A DNA stretch of 41,415 nucleotides from positions 1 to 41,415 of the forward strand of contig NZ_JAKSYI010000065.1 of NCBI RefSeq assembly GCF_022829285.1, read 5' to 3'. How positions within the stretch are numbered: the first letter of the stretch is position 1; every line of letters starts with the position of its first letter. A program made the translations under genes and the position numbers. Positions 1 to 9,027 of this stretch are shown piece after piece. The notes below the pieces were generated by a model. That model was not told the DNA's origin, did no database searches, and saw only the letters and a program-made list of their open reading frames with translations. The stretch is from Methylobacterium sp. J-078. Its GTDB lineage: Bacteria > Pseudomonadota > Alphaproteobacteria > Rhizobiales > Beijerinckiaceae.

Positions 1-275
1 AACAGACCCGGCGTTTCCACCAAATCCGTGTGAGCTCTCGAAACGTGTCAGCAATCGTCTCACGATCCCCATTACAGGAATCCGCAAGAGCAAATACGCC
101 GCCCACGCTTCTCTTTCTCAGATTCACTTGTCAAAGAACAAAAGCCCAGGCCAAAACCCAGACCCACACCAACAGACAAAAACAGAAGCGCCGCCCAGCT
201 CGTCGCCGGAGCAACCCTTCCCAATCATCCAAAGAAGCGCCAGTCAGCCGCCAAATCCCTTGGCCGCCGCCGATG
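1..275 (-). other. rRNA operon leader (5' part of an rRNA transcript), with boxA at 129-140
   Basis: Read on the minus strand, this stretch contains TGTTCTTTGACA (129-140), a close match to the boxA antitermination element of rRNA leaders. It is followed by an AAGTGAATCTGAGAAAGAGA-type sequence of the kind found ahead of 16S or 23S rRNA in Rhizobiales. A strong promoter lies just upstream at 282-310. No mature rRNA is in the window, so the rRNA gene should begin just left of base 1. The base composition (A/C-rich on the plus strand) differs from the coding DNA around it. The open frames here (plus and minus) resemble no protein family and are rejected as genes. Confidence 0.75.
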
Positions 276-281
276 AACAGC

Positions 282-310
282 CCTATACGGACACCAACAA
301 ACACCGTCAA
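282..310 (-). promoter_or_regulatory. Promoter of the leftward rRNA operon
   Basis: On the minus strand the -35 is TTGACG (305-310) and the -10 is TATAGG (282-287), with exactly 17 bp between them. It sits about 145 bp upstream of boxA. The kinase gene upstream (355-1755) also runs leftward and ends 45 bp before the -35; a small palindrome, CGCGGA/TCCGCG (339-352), separates the two but lacks a long U-tract. Confidence 0.75.
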
Positions 311-354
311 CCCAAAACGCAAACCTTTTGTGACGGACCGCGGATGTCCGCGTG

Positions 355-1755
355 TCACGCCGGCAGGGCGAGATGCGCGCTCAAGCCGCCGAGATCCGAG
401 CGGCCGAGATCGAGCGCCCCACCGTAGAGCTCAGCGAGTTCCCGGGTGATCGAGAGGCCGAATCCATGGCCCGGCACGCTTTCGTCGAGGCGTCCCCCGC
501 GCCGCAGCGCCATGGCGGCGGCGGCCGCGTCGAGGCCGGGGCCGTCGTCCTCCACCGTCACCACGACCCCGTCATCGGTCGCGCGAGCGGTGATGCGGAT
601 ATGGGCGCGGCTCCACTGGCAGGCATTGTCGATCAGGTTGCCCAGCATCTCGTCGATGTCCTGCGCGTCGCAGGCCGCCGCGAGGCCCGGCGCCACGTCC
701 TGCGCGATGGCGAGATCCTTGGCCGCATAGAGCCGCGCGAAGGTCGCGGCCAGATCGGCCACCGCGCCGGCGAGGTCGGTTCGCGCGCGGCCCGGTCCCC
801 CGAGGGCGGCGGCGCGGGCTCGACGCAGGTGATGGCGCACGCGCCGGTCCATGCCGGAGACGAGGTTCGCGAGGGCGCCGTCAGGGTCCCGGCCGGGGTC
901 GGCCAGGGCGAGGCTCAGGGTGGCGAGCGGGGTTTTCAGGCCATGGGCGAGATTGGCCACATGGGTGCGGGCCCGTTCGAGATTGGCGGCGTTCTGGTCG
1001 AGGAGCGCATTCACCTCCGCCGCGAGGGGGCGGATCTCGGAGGGCTGCGGACCCGGGATGCAGGGCTCACGGCCCGCCCGCACCGCCGCGAGGTCCCGGC
1101 GCAGGCGCTCCAGGGGCCTCAGGCCGAGGCGCACCTGTGCCACGAGCCCGGCCATGAGGCAGAGGCCGAGGATACCGAGGATCGCCGCCAGGGCGAGGCC
1201 GGCCTCGCGCAGAGGCCCAGCCAGGGCCCGGGCGGGGGCCGAGGCGACCAGGATCGCGGGCGGGCTGTCCCCCGTCGGTGGCAGGTCGAGGATACGCAGG
1301 ATCAGCGCGTCGCCCCAGGGGCCGGTGCCATCGGCCGGCCGGGGCCGATCCGGGTCGCGGGGTCGAGGCGCATCGTCGGGCAGCGCGAGATCGCGACCTT
1401 CCAGGGAGCCGGAGCGTAGAACGCTGCGGCCCTGCCGCACCTGCCAGTGCCACCCGCCGCGATCCCGGTCGAAGGGCGGCCCGTCGAGATTGCGGTCGAG
1501 GCGCAGGCGGTCGCCCGGTCCGCGTTCCAGGCTCGCCGCGATGGCGACGAGCTGGCTGTCGAGGCGGCTGTCGAGCTGGCCACGGACGAAACGGTGCAGG
1601 ATCAGCCCGATCGCCAGCCCCGCCACCACCAGGGCCGCCGTGACGAGGGCGAGGGCGGCAAGGAGCAGGCGACGCTGGAGGGAACCGAGATGGAACAGCC
1701 CGGTCGGCCCGGGCGGCCCGGGCGGCGGGTGACCCGGTCCACGCGGCGGCGGCAT
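355..1755 (-). CDS. Sensor histidine kinase (PhoQ/QseC-like), partner of the regulator at 1755-2423
   Basis: A 466-residue membrane histidine kinase. It has a proline-rich N-terminus, a first membrane segment at about residues 28-53, a periplasmic sensor region to about 180, a second membrane segment at about 187-209, then a linker and the dimerisation/phosphoacceptor helix with HGLKTPL (His271). The ATPase domain shows NLIDNA (N box), DDGPGLD (G1) and HGFGLS (G2). Family knowledge: it autophosphorylates on His and passes the phosphate to the cognate regulator. The start ATG overlaps the regulator's stop by one base (TGATG), so the pair is translationally coupled. Divergence from an OB-fold/PepSY-like secreted protein recalls ygiW-qseBC and PepSY-linked systems, but the signal sensed is unknown. 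Confidence 0.9.
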   Translation of the reverse strand: MPPPRGPGHPPPGPPGPTGLFHLGSLQRRLLLAALALVTAALVVAGLAIGLILHRFVRGQLDSRLDSQLVAIAASLERGPGDRLRLDRNLDGPPFDRDRGGWHWQVRQGRSVLRSGSLEGRDLALPDDAPRPRDPDRPRPADGTGPWGDALILRILDLPPTGDSPPAILVASAPARALAGPLREAGLALAAILGILGLCLMAGLVAQVRLGLRPLERLRRDLAAVRAGREPCIPGPQPSEIRPLAAEVNALLDQNAANLERARTHVANLAHGLKTPLATLSLALADPGRDPDGALANLVSGMDRRVRHHLRRARAAALGGPGRARTDLAGAVADLAATFARLYAAKDLAIAQDVAPGLAAACDAQDIDEMLGNLIDNACQWSRAHIRITARATDDGVVVTVEDDGPGLDAAAAAMALRRGGRLDESVPGHGFGLSITRELAELYGGALDLGRSDLGGLSAHLALPA

Positions 1756-2423
1756 CAGGCGGGCTCGCCGGGGTGCAGCTGGTAGCCGTGGCCGCGCACG
1801 CCCTCGATGCGGGCGGGAGCGATCTTGCGGCGCAGGCGGGTGATGATGACCTCGACGGAGTTCGAATCCACATCGGCGTCGCCGTCATAGACCCGCTCGA
1901 TCAGCTGGCCGCGCGGCATCACCCCGTCCTTGTGCAGGATCAGGCAGGAAAGGACGCGCCATTCGAGGCCGGTGAGCTTCAGGGGAAGGCCGTCGCGCTC
2001 GAAGGTGCCGAGGCCGGACTCGTAGGTGAGGGGCCCACAGGTGACGCGGGCGGCCCCGTGCGCCGTCGCCCGGCGTACCAGGGCGCGCAGGCGGATCACC
2101 AGTTCCTCCACCCGGAACGGCTTGACGAGGAAGTCGTCGGCGCCCGCCTTGAAACCCGCGACCTTGTCGCTCCAGCCGTCCCGCGCCGTGAGGATGAGGA
2201 CCGGGACCGTCAGCCCCGCCGTCCGCCACGCCTTGAGGACCGAGAGGCCGTCGCGCTTGGGCAGGCCGAGGTCGAGCACCACCGCGTCGTAGGTCTCGGT
2301 CTCGCCGAGATGCTGCGCGTCCTCGCCGTTCGCGGCGTGGTCGAGGGCGAAGTTCTCGGCCCGCAGGGCCTTGGCGATCTCGGCGGCGAGGGCTGTGTCG
2401 TCCTCCACCAGCAGGAGTTTCAT
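1755..2423 (-). CDS. OmpR/PhoB-family response regulator
   Basis: A 222-residue two-domain regulator. The receiver domain (1-about 115) has the acidic pair in VEDDTA, phosphoacceptor Asp51 (VVLDLGLP), Thr79 and Lys101 (VKPF). The C-terminal winged helix (about 125-218) ends with the usual VRGHGYQL. It is the first gene of a two-gene leftward operon with the kinase at 355-1755, and shares a 173-bp divergent intergenic region with the secreted protein at 2597, where a perfect palindrome (2506-2523) is a candidate operator. It is closest in style to PhoP/QseB/TctD regulators; the exact subgroup is not assigned. Confidence 0.93.
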   Translation of the reverse strand: MKLLLVEDDTALAAEIAKALRAENFALDHAANGEDAQHLGETETYDAVVLDLGLPKRDGLSVLKAWRTAGLTVPVLILTARDGWSDKVAGFKAGADDFLVKPFRVEELVIRLRALVRRATAHGAARVTCGPLTYESGLGTFERDGLPLKLTGLEWRVLSCLILHKDGVMPRGQLIERVYDGDADVDSNSVEVIITRLRRKIAPARIEGVRGHGYQLHPGEPA

Positions 2424-2505
2424 GGGGCGTGTCCGTGGGTGGAAGGCAGGGGCGCAAGGGCGGAGGCGAAGGGCGAGCGGCCTACGCCGCGTCGTTTAAC
2501 GGGGG

Positions 2506-2523
2506 CTGAACCGTCCGGTTCAG
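2506..2523. promoter_or_regulatory. Palindrome between divergent genes, candidate operator
   Basis: CTGAACC-GTCC-GGTTCAG is a perfect 7-bp inverted repeat with a 4-bp centre, followed 11 bp later by another GGTTCG half-site (2528-2533). It lies between the regulator gene (start 2423, leftward) and the secreted protein gene (start 2597, rightward). Binding by the neighbouring regulator is an inference. Confidence 0.45.
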
Positions 2524-2596
2524 TCCGGGTTCGTGGCCCCGGCCTAGAACGGCCTCAACCCGAGAGGGCGCCTTGAACCCGAGAAGGACAGACGTC

Positions 2597-3241
2597 ATGA
2601 CCGAGACCCACGAGACCTCCAGCCCCGCCGTCACCCCGACCCCGAAGCGCTCGCGCCGGGCCCTCGTCGCCGGCGCCATCGCGGCCCCCCTTGCCTTCGG
2701 TGCGATCGGCCTGTCGCTGGCCCAGAACGGCGCCTCCGTGATGACGCCGGTGGCGCCCACCGCGATCGCGGCCCTGAAACCGTCGGGCTCCATCGCCGCC
2801 AAGGGCGACGTCGCCGAGATCTACGGCAACAAGTTCGTGATGCAGGACGGCACCGGCAAGGCGCTGGTCGAGACCGGCCGCCAGGGGGAGGGGGGCACCC
2901 TCGTCAAGGCGGGCGAGGCCGTCACCGTGCAGGGCCGGTTCGAGAACGGCTTCCTGCATGCCCTGCTGATCACCCGCGCGGAGGGCAGCCAGGTCCGCGT
3001 CGGCCCCGCCGGCGGCCCGCCCGCCGGCACCCTCGACTGGGCCCGGGACCGGGTCGGCCTCGGGCCGACCCCCGACGTGCCGGCCCTGACCGCCGGGGTC
3101 GCGGCCGCGGGCTATTCCGACATTCGCGTCGTCGGGCGGGGTCCGCGCCACCTCGAGATCGCGGCGCGCGGCAGCGATGGCCGCGAGCGCCAGCTCCATG
3201 TCGGCTTCGACGGACAGGTCCGCGAGAAGCGGGTCTTCTAA
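2597..3241 (+). CDS. Exported protein with an OB-fold (BOF/YgiW-like) region and a PepSY-like C-terminus
   Basis: A 214-residue protein. After a basic N-terminus there is one hydrophobic segment (about 25-45, ALVAGAIAAPLAFGAIGLSL), so it is exported or membrane-anchored. Residues about 65-130 (KGDVAEIYGNKFVMQDGTG...VTVQGRFENGFLHALLI) have the alternating pattern of a bacterial OB-fold (BOF, YgiW/YdeI-like). The last 60 residues (AGYSDIRVVGRG...VGFDGQVREKRVF) look PepSY-like. ATG 2597 is chosen because GAGAAGGA sits 8 bp upstream; a TTG at 2573 is in frame but has no such site. Divergence from a two-component system is typical of both families. Function is not known. Confidence 0.7.
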   Translation: MTETHETSSPAVTPTPKRSRRALVAGAIAAPLAFGAIGLSLAQNGASVMTPVAPTAIAALKPSGSIAAKGDVAEIYGNKFVMQDGTGKALVETGRQGEGGTLVKAGEAVTVQGRFENGFLHALLITRAEGSQVRVGPAGGPPAGTLDWARDRVGLGPTPDVPALTAGVAAAGYSDIRVVGRGPRHLEIAARGSDGRERQLHVGFDGQVREKRVF

Positions 3242-3285
3242 GCGAACGCCCATCCCTTTCCCCTCGAGCCCGAAGGACATCGACC

Positions 3286-3636
3286 ATGACGAAGACCAGA
3301 GCCCTCCTCGCCGCCGCCGCGATCCTCGTCGCCGGCGCGGCCGTCGCACAGCCGGCTCCGCCCCCGGGGGGCCCGCGTCCCGGGCCGGAGGCCGGAGGCC
3401 CCCCCGGCGGTCCCCGCCGCGGCCCCGATGCGCCACCTCCGCCGCCGGCGAAGGCCGCGCACTTCCGCCTGGAGCGGGGCGAGACCGCCCTCGACGTGAA
3501 ATGCGCCGACGACGAGCCCATGAAGGCCTGCGCCGACCTCACCCTGCAGATGCTCGACCGCCTCGCCGCACTGCCGGGCCAGCCGAAACCCGATGCGCCC
3601 CGGCCGGACGCTCCGCCCCGGCCCGACGCCCGCTGA
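3286..3636 (+). CDS. Small proline-rich periplasmic protein
   Basis: A 116-residue protein with a clear signal peptide (MTKTRALLAAAAILVAGAAVAQ, cleavage after AVA). A Pro/Gly-rich stretch (about 22-57) follows, then a short conserved-looking core with two cysteines (LDVKCADDEPMKACADLTLQ) and a Pro-rich tail (PKPDAPRPDA). It lies 44 bp after the OB-fold protein and probably shares its transcript. I do not recognise a named family. The CADDE/ACAD cysteine pair could form a disulfide or bind a metal (inference). Confidence 0.7.
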   Translation: MTKTRALLAAAAILVAGAAVAQPAPPPGGPRPGPEAGGPPGGPRRGPDAPPPPPAKAAHFRLERGETALDVKCADDEPMKACADLTLQMLDRLAALPGQPKPDAPRPDAPPRPDAR

Positions 3637-3912
3637 CCCGATCCAGGGTCCGCATCCGTCGTCGAACCGGCGACCCCTTCGGTGATGGATGCGGACGCAG
3701 CCAAGTGCGCGGACGCGGCGGCTCATGGGCCACCGCGTCTCTGGCCAACGACAGACAACCCTCGGCGCGGATGAGCCGGCCGCCCATCGTGGAGCGGTAT
3801 TGTCGCAGGACCAGCGCCGACGACGCGATACTGCATTGCAATATAAATCCTTCTGCGCGGTCGCAACGCATGGTAGCGAGGGAGCCGTTTTTGTCTGCAC
3901 GGAGCCATTCGC

Positions 3913-4326
3913 ATGTCCAACGTCTCCCGCCTCGCCGCCATCCTGGGCGCCGCTGCCCTCGCGCTTCCCCTGACCCTGCCGGCCTCGGCCAAGGGTCCGG
4001 GCGCGTCGAAGGTCATCTCGATGGTCGACACCGACAACGACGGCACCATCGACCTCAAGGAAGCCCAGGCCGTGGCCGGCGCCCTGTTCGACAAGCTCGA
4101 ATCCGATAAGGACGGCACGGTCGACGCCAAGGAACTCCAGGGCCGCGTCAGCAAGAAGGCTCTGAAGGCCGCCGACCCGGATTCGGACGGCACCCTCGAC
4201 AAGACCGAGTTCCTCGCGCTGGTGGAGGCCCGCTTCAAGGCCGCCGATCCGGACAACGACGGCACCCTCGACGCCAAGGAGCTGAAGACCCCGGCCGGCA
4301 AGGCGCTGGTCTCCCTCCTCAAGTAA
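3913..4326 (+). CDS. Lanmodulin-like periplasmic protein with four EF-hands
   Basis: A 137-residue protein with a signal peptide (about 1-26, ending PASA). Four EF loops lie at about 39-50 (DTDNDGTIDLKE), 63-74 (ESDKDGTVDAKE), 88-99 (DPDSDGTLDKTE) and 112-123 (DPDNDGTLDAKE). Loops are only 12-13 residues apart, as in lanmodulin (LanM) of Methylobacterium and unlike calmodulin (about 24). Segments such as FDKL, DAKELxGRVS and PAGxALVxLL match LanM as I recall it. LanM binds lanthanides with picomolar affinity, helped by Pro at loop position 2. Here that Pro is kept in loops 3 and 4 but replaced by Thr and Ser in loops 1 and 2, and loop 2 begins with Glu. It is a LanM homologue or paralogue; metal preference is open. 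Confidence 0.85.
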   Translation: MSNVSRLAAILGAAALALPLTLPASAKGPGASKVISMVDTDNDGTIDLKEAQAVAGALFDKLESDKDGTVDAKELQGRVSKKALKAADPDSDGTLDKTEFLALVEARFKAADPDNDGTLDAKELKTPAGKALVSLLK

Positions 4327-4332
4327 GTCCGG

Positions 4333-4397
4333 CCGGTGCCGTCGCACCGGACCCTAGCCCGCTTCCGAGCCGGCCCGGCGCCTTCAGCGCCGGGCCG
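4333..4397 (+). terminator. Two GC-rich hairpins after the lanmodulin-like gene
   Basis: CCGGTGC-cgtc-GCACCGG (4333-4350) is followed by an 11-bp stem, CGGCCCGGCGC/GCGCCGGGCCG (4371-4397, loop CTTCA). Only a weak T-run follows, so termination efficiency is uncertain. Confidence 0.5.
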
Positions 4398-4486
4398 CGC
4401 GCGTTTCAGGACCGAGGGAAGCTCACGCCCGGACCCGCGGCAAGGATTGACCGGAGGCGGTTGTTCAGAACATTCCAGGCTGGCAC

Positions 4487-4515
4487 GCCATTCGCAAACC
4501 CCGTTCGCGAATGGC
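4487..4515. promoter_or_regulatory. Inverted repeat upstream of livH, candidate operator or mRNA hairpin
   Basis: GCCATTCGC and GCGAATGGC are perfect 9-bp inverted arms around an 11-bp centre, ending 26 bp before the livH start. A second palindrome, TGTTCAGAACA, lies at 4462-4472. Either could bind a regulator of the transport operon; the first could also fold in the mRNA next to the ribosome site. Confidence 0.5.
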
Positions 4516-4541
4516 CGCAGCGCCGAAACGAAGGCCGGTTC

Positions 4542-5459
4542 ATGGAATTCTTCGCCCAGCAGTTCATCAACGGCCTGACGCTCGGGTCGATCTACGGGCT
4601 GATCGCCCTGGGCTACACCATGGTCTTCGGCATCATCGGGATGGTGAACTTTGCCCACGGCGACGTCTTCATGCTCTCATCCTTCATCGCGCTGATCTTC
4701 TTCCTGATCCTCACATCCTGGCTCGGGCTCACCTCGGTCGCCCTGGTGTTCCTCATCGTGCTCATCGTAGCGATGATCCTGACCGCGCTCTGGGGCTGGG
4801 CGATCGAGCGGGTGGCCTACCGGCCCCTGCGGGGCTCCTTCCGGCTCGCGCCGCTGATCTCGGCCATCGGCGTGTCGATCTTCCTGTCGAACTTCGTCCA
4901 GGTGGTGCAGGGCGCCCGCAACAAGCCGGTGCCGCCCCTGGTCCGCGACGTCATCGTGCTCTACCAGAACGAGCAGTACACGGTGACCCTGTCCTACAAG
5001 CAGGCGATCATCATGACGACGACGGCGCTGCTGCTCGCCGGCTTCTGGTACCTCGTGCAGCGCACCTCCTTCGGGCGGGCCCAGCGCGCCTGCGAGCAGG
5101 ACCGGCGCATGGCGGCGCTGCTCGGGATCAACGTCGATCGCACGATCTCGCTGACCTTCGTGCTCGGAGCGGCCCTCGCGGCGGTCGCCGGCACCCTCTA
5201 CCTCCTTTATTACGGCGTGGTCTCGTTCTCGGACGGTTTCGTGCCCGGCGTGAAGGCCTTCACGGCCGCCGTCCTCGGGGGCATCGGCTCGTTGCCCGGC
5301 GCGGTGCTGGGCGGCCTCATCATCGGTCTCATCGAGACCTTCTGGTCGGCCTACTTCTCGATCGAGTACAAGGACGTGGCCGCGTTCCTGATCCTCATCG
5401 TGGTGCTGATCTTCAAACCATCCGGCATCCTCGGACGCCCCGAAGTCGAGAAGGTCTGA
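4542..5459 (+). CDS. livH: Branched-chain amino acid ABC transporter permease LivH
   Basis: A 305-residue inner-membrane permease that opens with the family hallmark MEFFAQQFINGLTLGSIYGLIALGYTMVFG in its first 30 residues, followed by about eight membrane segments and the usual GGIGSLPGAVLGGLIIGLIE motif near the C-terminus. It pairs with LivM to form the channel, energised by LivG and LivF and fed by periplasmic LivK. ATG 4542 is chosen because the family begins right at this point; earlier in-frame starts would add an unrelated sequence. First gene of a tight six-gene cluster; livM starts 3 bp after its stop. Confidence 0.95.
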   Translation: MEFFAQQFINGLTLGSIYGLIALGYTMVFGIIGMVNFAHGDVFMLSSFIALIFFLILTSWLGLTSVALVFLIVLIVAMILTALWGWAIERVAYRPLRGSFRLAPLISAIGVSIFLSNFVQVVQGARNKPVPPLVRDVIVLYQNEQYTVTLSYKQAIIMTTTALLLAGFWYLVQRTSFGRAQRACEQDRRMAALLGINVDRTISLTFVLGAALAAVAGTLYLLYYGVVSFSDGFVPGVKAFTAAVLGGIGSLPGAVLGGLIIGLIETFWSAYFSIEYKDVAAFLILIVVLIFKPSGILGRPEVEKV

Positions 5460-5462
5460 GCC

Positions 5463-6863
5463 GTGGCGCAAGGATCGACGACGCAAGGATCGACGACTCA
5501 CGGATCGACCATCGGCGCGGTGGCCCCCACCGTGGCCCGGCGCTCCGGCGCGGCGCTGCCCGAGATGCTCAAGGATTCGGCACTCTTCGCCCTGGTGACG
5601 CTGGGCCTGAGCATCCCGGTGGTGGCCTACCGGACGGATCTCGGGCAGGGCACCGGCCTCGAACTCACCGGCCGCTGGGGCGTCGTCGCCGGCCTGTGCC
5701 TCGCGGTCTTCGTGCTGCGCCTCGGCCAGCGGCTGCTCCTCGGCGAGGTCGCGCGGCGGCGGGAGGTGCACCGTCTCGCCACCGTCGACGCGGCTCCGGT
5801 CGTCGCCCGGGCCGGCCGGGTGCTCGGCCCGCTGACCCTGTTCGTGGCGCTGACCCTGCCGCTGCTGGCCGCCCTCGCATCGGGGGGCCTGTCGGAGGGG
5901 CGCTACTGGATCGACCTCGGCATCCTCATCCTCACCTACGTCATGCTGGGTTGGGGCCTGAACATCGTCGTCGGCCTCGCCGGCCTCCTCGACCTCGGCT
6001 ACGTCGCATTCTACGCGGTGGGGGCCTATTCCTACGCGCTGCTCTCCACCGTGTTCGGCCTCTCGTTCTGGATCTGCCTGCCCCTGGCGGGCCTGTTCGC
6101 CGCCGCCTTCGGCGTGCTCCTGGGCTTCCCGGTGCTGCGCCTGCGGGGCGATTACCTCGCTATCGTGACGCTGGCCTTCGGCGAGATCATCCGTCTCGTC
6201 CTCATCAACTGGGTCGACTTCTCGGGCGGTGCGGCCGGTCTCTCCTCGATCCCGCGCGCCAGCTTCTTCGGCATTCCCTTCACGGCCGGGGAGGGCGGCT
6301 TCGCCCAGACCTTCGGGCTCGCCTTCAGCCCGATGCACCGCATCGTCTTCCTCTATTACCTGATCCTGGCGCTGGCCCTGATCACCAACCTGGTGACGCT
6401 GCGCATGCGCCGCCTGCCCCTGGGGCGCGCCTGGGAGGCCCTGCGCGAGGACGAGATCGCCTGCCGGTCGCTGGGCATCGACACCACCATGACCAAGCTC
6501 ACCGCCTTCGCGCTCGGCGCCATGTTCGCGGGCTTCGCCGGTTCGTTCTTCGCCGTGCGGCAGGGCTTCGTTTCGCCGGAGAGCTTCAACTTCCTGGAGA
6601 GCGCGATCATCCTGGCCATCGTGGTGCTCGGCGGCATGGGCAGCCAGATCGGAGTGGCCATCGCCGCCATCGTGATGGTCGGGGCGCCCGAATTGCTGCG
6701 CAACCTCACCTTCCTGAAGGCCGTGTTCGGCGAGGGCTTCGACCCGAACGAGTACCGCCTGCTGCTGTTCGGACTCGCCATGGTCTGCATGATGGTCTGG
6801 CGACCGCGCGGGCTCATCTCGGAGCGCACGCCCTCCGTCCGCCTCGGAAACCGCGCCGCATGA
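5463..6863 (+). CDS. livM: Branched-chain amino acid ABC transporter permease LivM
   Basis: A 466-residue permease starting at GTG. Residues about 150-440 carry the LivM core ([25 protein letters not shown], then [22 protein letters not shown], and [13 protein letters not shown] towards the end). The first 150 residues are an extension with extra hydrophobic segments, so the protein is longer than the compact members of the family. The N-terminus is odd: [15 protein letters not shown], encoded by a 15-bp tandem repeat. The stop overlaps the livG start (ATGA). Confidence 0.94.
   Translation: MAQGSTTQGSTTHGSTIGAVAPTVARRSGAALPEMLKDSALFALVTLGLSIPVVAYRTDLGQGTGLELTGRWGVVAGLCLAVFVLRLGQRLLLGEVARRREVHRLATVDAAPVVARAGRVLGPLTLFVALTLPLLAALASGGLSEGRYWIDLGILILTYVMLGWGLNIVVGLAGLLDLGYVAFYAVGAYSYALLSTVFGLSFWICLPLAGLFAAAFGVLLGFPVLRLRGDYLAIVTLAFGEIIRLVLINWVDFSGGAAGLSSIPRASFFGIPFTAGEGGFAQTFGLAFSPMHRIVFLYYLILALALITNLVTLRMRRLPLGRAWEALREDEIACRSLGIDTTMTKLTAFALGAMFAGFAGSFFAVRQGFVSPESFNFLESAIILAIVVLGGMGSQIGVAIAAIVMVGAPELLRNLTFLKAVFGEGFDPNEYRLLLFGLAMVCMMVWRPRGLISERTPSVRLGNRAA
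5468..5512 (+). repeat. 15-bp tandem repeat in the 5' end of livM
   Basis: Two identical copies of GCAAGGATCGACGAC (5468-5482, 5483-5497) plus one degenerate copy (5498-5512). They encode three Gln/His-Gly-Ser-Thr pentapeptides directly after the start codon. Repeat number could vary between strains. Confidence 0.85.
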
Positions 6864-7776
6864 CCCTCGCCACGGGAATCACCCGCCTCGCCACCGTTCA
6901 GGACGAGCCCCCGGCCGCGATCTCAGGCGGCCCGGCCGACCCGATCCTGGTGGTCGACCACCTGACCATGCGCTTCGGCGGCCTGACCGCCGTGGGCGAC
7001 CTCTCGTTCAAGGTCGGGCGCGGCGACATCACGGCGCTGATCGGCCCGAACGGCGCCGGCAAGACCACGGTCTTCAACTGCATCACCGGCTTCTACAAGC
7101 CGACCGAGGGCATGATCCGCCTGCGCCAAGAGGGCGGCGAGACCTACCTGCTGGAGCGCCTGCCCGGCCACGACGTCAACCGCCTCGCCCGCGTCGCCCG
7201 CACCTTTCAGAACATCCGCCTGTTTCCGCAGATGACCGTGCTGGAGAACCTGCTGGTGGCCATGCACAAGCCGCTGATGCGGGCCTCGGGCTTCTCCCTG
7301 GCGGGCATCCTGGGCCTGCCGGGCTATCGCCGGGCGCAAGCCGAGGCGATCGAGAAGGCCGCCGCCTGGATCGCCCGCATCGGGCTGACCCACCGAGCCG
7401 ACGAGCCAGCGGGCGATCTGCCCTACGGCGACCAGCGCCGCCTGGAGATCGCGCGGGCCATGTGCACGGACCCCGTCCTGCTCTGCCTCGACGAACCGGC
7501 CGCGGGCCTCAACCCGCGCGAATCGGCAGACCTCAACACCCTCCTGCGCATGATCCGCGACGATTACGGGACCTCGGTGCTGCTGATCGAGCACGACATG
7601 TCGGTGGTGATGCAGATCTCCGACCGGATCGTGGTGCTCGATTACGGCATCAAGATCGCCGACGGGACGCCGGACGAAATCCGCAACGACACCCGGGTGA
7701 TCGCGGCCTATCTCGGCGTCGACGACGAGGAGGTGGCGGCGGTGGAAGCGGAAGTCGGTCTCGCGGGAGCCCCAGC

Positions 7777-7780
<4 letters not shown>
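6860..7780 (+). CDS. livG: Branched-chain amino acid ABC transporter ATP-binding protein LivG
   Basis: A 306-residue ATPase with Walker [10 protein letters not shown], the LivG/LivF-type Q-loop region ([21 protein letters not shown]), a signature region degenerated to [15 protein letters not shown], Walker [15 protein letters not shown] and switch His in [11 protein letters not shown]. About 30 extra residues precede the fold. Its ATG overlaps the livM stop, and its own stop overlaps the livF start, so the three are translationally coupled. It energises LivH/LivM on the cytoplasmic face. Confidence 0.95.
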
Positions 7781-8574
<794 letters not shown>

Positions 8575-8576
8575 GC

Positions 8577-8942
8577 ATGGGCGACGGTTTCAGCCTCGAT
8601 CTGCGCACCCTCGGCATCTTCCTCCTCATCACCGTGGCGATGGGGGGCGGTGCGGCCTGGATGACCGGCAGCGGGCTCGCCCGCGGCTGGCGCCCGTTCT
8701 GGCACTGTGCCCTGGCGCTCCTCCTCATCGCGGCGGTGACGCGCTTCCTGCACTACGCCCTGTTCGAGGACCCGCTGCTGTCGCTGCCGGCCTACCTGGT
8801 CGACGCGGCGGTCGTCCTCGCCATCGGGGCCGTGGCCTACCGCTACACCCGCACCGGACAGATGACCCGGCAATATGCCTGGCTCTACGAGCGCACCGGC
8901 CCGCTGAGCTGGCGGGATCGGATGAGCGCGCCGACGCCCTGA
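8577..8942 (+). CDS. Small membrane protein of the liv cluster (DUF6867-like)
   Basis: A 121-residue protein with three likely membrane segments (about 11-31, 44-62 and 69-88) and a cytoplasmic tail with YRYTRTGQMTRQYAWLYERTGPLSWRDR. To my knowledge proteins of this type (DUF6867) sit next to liv genes in many alphaproteobacteria. It is placed between livF and livK, starting 3 bp after the livF stop, which suggests a role with the importer (inference). No enzymatic motif is visible. Confidence 0.85.
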   Translation: MGDGFSLDLRTLGIFLLITVAMGGGAAWMTGSGLARGWRPFWHCALALLLIAAVTRFLHYALFEDPLLSLPAYLVDAAVVLAIGAVAYRYTRTGQMTRQYAWLYERTGPLSWRDRMSAPTP

Positions 8943-9027
8943 GGGCCCGGCGCGAGACCACACCGCGTTTGGCGACCCGTCCGGCGAAGCGAACGCCCGG
9001 CCCGGCGCCGCAAGAGGGGAAACGAGC

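Noticed and set aside
30..449. Plus-strand frames of 139 and 99 codons at the window start
   Set aside because: They lie opposite the rRNA leader and kinase 3' end, with basic low-complexity sequence and no ribosome site.
4677..6338. 553-codon minus-strand frame opposite livH and livM
   Set aside because: Strongly charged, low-complexity antisense of membrane-protein codons.
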